6,323 nt of DNA from Paracoccaceae bacterium. GTDB taxonomy: Bacteria > Pseudomonadota > Alphaproteobacteria > Rhodobacterales > Rhodobacteraceae. This document shows, piece by piece, positions 4,337-6,323 of the stretch. Both the position numbers and the translations under genes were made by a program. A model generated the notes under the pieces. It saw only the letters and a list, made by a program, of their open reading frames with translations, did not search any database and was not told the DNA's origin. The stretch's first letter is position 1. Each line of letters starts with the position of its first letter. The DNA is taken from NCBI GenBank assembly GCA_026982275.1, contig JALSHK010000030.1, positions 1 through 6,323 on the forward strand. The letters run 5' to 3'.

Positions 4337-6323
4337 CTACCCCCCGGCTGCTTCTTCCACCGCATGTCTGGTTTCGTTACCCTTCAATATCCGGTTCACC
4401 CATGCCATCAGCGCCGCCACCAGCCCCAGCACAAGGAAGGAAACCACCCGCAGCAGCCCGTCAAGCTCCGACATATCGACAAAATAAACCTTGGCCACCA
4501 CCAGCGCCACCATCACCAGCGCCAGCTTGCGCAGCCCCGCCGATTGTCGCAAAAATGCCAGCGCAAACAGCGCGATCGCAAACAGGGTCATCGCCACGGT
4601 ATAGCTGTAAAGCTCGGGCTTGGAGCTGCCATAGCCCGCCATCGCATCGCCTTGCCAGAAATGCCGGATTTCCAGCCCGACAAACAGCGCCAGAAATCCG
4701 GCCGAAAGCGCCCAAAAGGCCCCCCGCATCCAGCGCGGCAGATGCCCGAGCTTCCAGCCCATAAACCCGAGCAAGATTGCCGGCAAAAGATACGCGGCCC
4801 CGAGGCTGCCAAACACCGGCCAGCCCGTGGCGCGCATTTCGGATATCGACGCCGGATTGGCCACAACCGCCCCCACCAGCGCCACAGCGGCAAACAGCGC
4901 GTAAAGCCCCGCCAGCACCACCCGCAAATGCCAAAGCCGCCCGCCTGCCTTCAGCCGGTATAGCTGGTTTGCCGCCAGCATCAGCCAGACCGCACCGCCA
5001 AGAGAGAGCATTACATAGGCAATCTCGGCATTTTTATCCGCCTCCAGCCAGCGCGCCAGCAGCACATTGAAGAATATACCCCCCAGCGTCCAGATCGCGG
5101 ATTCAAGCACCACAACCACCGAGGCCCGCCCGCCGCGCTTCAGCCTCCACGCCGCAGCGAGCAGCGCCAAGCTGCCCGCAAAAGCCAGTGCCATCTCCGC
5201 CAGCGGGGCCTCCAGCGCCCAGAATACTCCCGGCTCGACCACCAGCCTGAAGCTGACAGCCACCGCCCCGATCTGGACATACCATTCCAGCAACCGCAGC
5301 CTGAAGCGCTCCCCAAGCCACGCGGCCGCCAGCACCATCACGCCAAAGGCCAGCGTAAGCGCCACGCCGCCCAGTAGCACCACCGCCACAAAAGCCAGCA
5401 TCGACATGGACGAAAGCGCAAACAACGCCGTGCGGGTGCGATCTTGGGCCGGATCAAGCCGGGCGAAACGCCCGGTCAGCGCGACCATGATTGCGGCAAT
5501 CACCGCCAGATAGATCGCCCATGTGCCAGCCCCGAGCACATAGCCCGGCGCCCAGCGCAGCTCGATAATGATCGCCACCCAGGGCGCAAAGCCCGCCGCC
5601 AGCACCGCATCCGCCACCCTGAGGCCAGGCCGAAAGGCGCTGCGCCACGCAAAGGCAAGGCTGGCGGCCACCGCGCCAGCCAGCAATAATGCCACCACGG
5701 CTGAGGGCGCATCCAGCACATCGCGGCCCGCATCCCCGATCCATGCCCGCGCCACTGGGCGCGCTTCCATCGCCTCATATGCAATTACGCCCAAGGCCAG
5801 AACCGGCGGCGCAAAGGCAAGATCGCCCAGCGCAGGCGCGTCTTTCATCCAGAAAATCGCGGCCAGCAGCAAAACCGCCGCCACCATCAATACCAGCCAG
5901 AATAGCGACGCATCCTGCACATAGGCAAATCCGATATAGCCCGTCGATGCCAAAAACACCCCGCCAGCCACCCGGGTCGGAAAGGCGATCGCGGCAGATT
6001 TCATCCCGCCGGTAAATGGTTTGGAAAGCCGCGCCCCCTTATGGCGGGGTGTCAGCGCAAGCGGCGGAATGATGGCGGCCATCATCGCCACCAGAAACGC
6101 AAACAGCACCGCATAAAAGCCGGTATCGATCGCCATAAGCAGCAGCCAGGAAGCGCCGAAAGCGCCGATCAGCGCCAGCGCCGATAACCACGCCCAGCGC
6201 TTATAGGCATCAATGGCCAGCGCCACGCCCGCTATGAGCGCAAAATATATGTGCAACGGTCCCGCATTATCAGAGCCGCCCCCCACCAGAAACGGCGCGG
6301 CCAGCGCACCAAACACCCCGAGC
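4337..6323 (-). CDS. DUF2339 family polytopic membrane protein, C-terminal 661 residues (5' end outside window)
   Basis: The frame is open from the right edge to the TAG at 4339-4337. The GTG at 6316 is probably an internal valine, because the frame continues to the edge (LGVFGALAAPFLVGG) and family members are usually longer, about 800-1000 residues. The visible part is almost entirely hydrophobic helices separated by short basic loops (for example AYKRW, WRLKRGGR), roughly 18-20 membrane segments by eye. Family marks near the C-terminus are LEIRHFWQG (visible residues 550-558, bases 4675-4649), ELYSYTVAM shortly after, and KVYFVDMSELDGLLRVVSFL (from residue 611, base 4492) followed by a last helix and a short charged tail ending EEAAGG. 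DUF2339 proteins are predicted inner-membrane proteins of unknown function. The gene is convergent with the flavoprotein remnant and no terminator hairpin is seen in the 5-nt gap. Confidence 0.88.
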   Translation of the reverse strand, partial: LGVFGALAAPFLVGGGSDNAGPLHIYFALIAGVALAIDAYKRWAWLSALALIGAFGASWLLLMAIDTGFYAVLFAFLVAMMAAIIPPLALTPRHKGARLSKPFTGGMKSAAIAFPTRVAGGVFLASTGYIGFAYVQDASLFWLVLMVAAVLLLAAIFWMKDAPALGDLAFAPPVLALGVIAYEAMEARPVARAWIGDAGRDVLDAPSAVVALLLAGAVAASLAFAWRSAFRPGLRVADAVLAAGFAPWVAIIIELRWAPGYVLGAGTWAIYLAVIAAIMVALTGRFARLDPAQDRTRTALFALSSMSMLAFVAVVLLGGVALTLAFGVMVLAAAWLGERFRLRLLEWYVQIGAVAVSFRLVVEPGVFWALEAPLAEMALAFAGSLALLAAAWRLKRGGRASVVVVLESAIWTLGGIFFNVLLARWLEADKNAEIAYVMLSLGGAVWLMLAANQLYRLKAGGRLWHLRVVLAGLYALFAAVALVGAVVANPASISEMRATGWPVFGSLGAAYLLPAILLGFMGWKLGHLPRWMRGAFWALSAGFLALFVGLEIRHFWQGDAMAGYGSSKPELYSYTVAMTLFAIALFALAFLRQSAGLRKLALVMVALVVAKVYFVDMSELDGLLRVVSFLVLGLVAALMAWVNRILKGNETRHAVEEAAGG

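Noticed and set aside
4180..4764. Plus-strand open frame running from the flavoprotein remnant into the DUF2339 region
   Set aside because: After 4337 it is antisense to DUF2339 and extremely rich in proline and alanine, so it is not a continuation of the monooxygenase. Only its first 20-30 codons could reflect a frameshifted remnant.
4364..6015. Several overlapping plus- and minus-strand frames within DUF2339
   Set aside because: They are low-complexity, Pro/Ala/Arg-rich shadows of a GC-rich membrane-protein gene.
4400..6300. Frequent recurrence of short words such as CCAGCGCC
   Set aside because: Explained by repeated Ala-Leu-Ala codons in membrane helices of DUF2339; there is no regular spacing that would suggest a repeat array.

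Overview
The window reads as a chromosomal segment of an alphaproteobacterium, most likely a member of the Rhodobacterales. The basis is a GC-rich background (about 60-65% in sampled stretches), an isoleucyl-tRNA synthetase whose N-terminal and active-site sequence looks like that family's, and a typical alphaproteobacterial mix of a DUF2339 membrane protein, a PHBH-type flavoprotein and a small ArsR-like regulator. The taxonomic call is by recognition only.

Layout. Positions 1-1887 (minus) hold the first 629 residues of ileS; the 3' end lies beyond the left edge. A 179-nt gap (1888-2066) carries the ileS ribosome binding site, a GC-rich hairpin and a plausible sigma70 promoter. Positions 2067-3269 (minus) encode a 400-residue protein with two tandem retropepsin-like aspartic-protease units. 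It overlaps by 4 nt (TTGA) the upstream gene at 3266-3832 (minus), which encodes a 188-residue cysteine-free winged-helix regulator. A 121-nt divergent intergenic region (3833-3953) carries a TTAGC-N6-GCTAA palindrome just in front of the regulator start. On the plus strand, 3954-4331 is the N-terminal third of an FAD-dependent monooxygenase, apparently a truncated remnant. It ends 5 nt from the stop of a convergent gene, 4337 to the right edge (minus), which encodes the C-terminal 661 residues of a polytopic DUF2339 membrane protein.

How the parts relate. ileS is housekeeping. The regulator and the protease-like gene form a translationally coupled pair that is probably autoregulated, and this is the least understood unit of the window. 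The flavoprotein remnant is divergent from the regulator and may once have been its target. DUF2339 is convergent and unrelated in transcription.

Most notable: (i) the tandem protease, with DTG in the first unit and DNG in the second; (ii) a sharply bounded low-GC, CTG-free tract of about 330 bp inside the editing-domain part of ileS, which looks like imported DNA; (iii) the flavoprotein decay next to the regulator.
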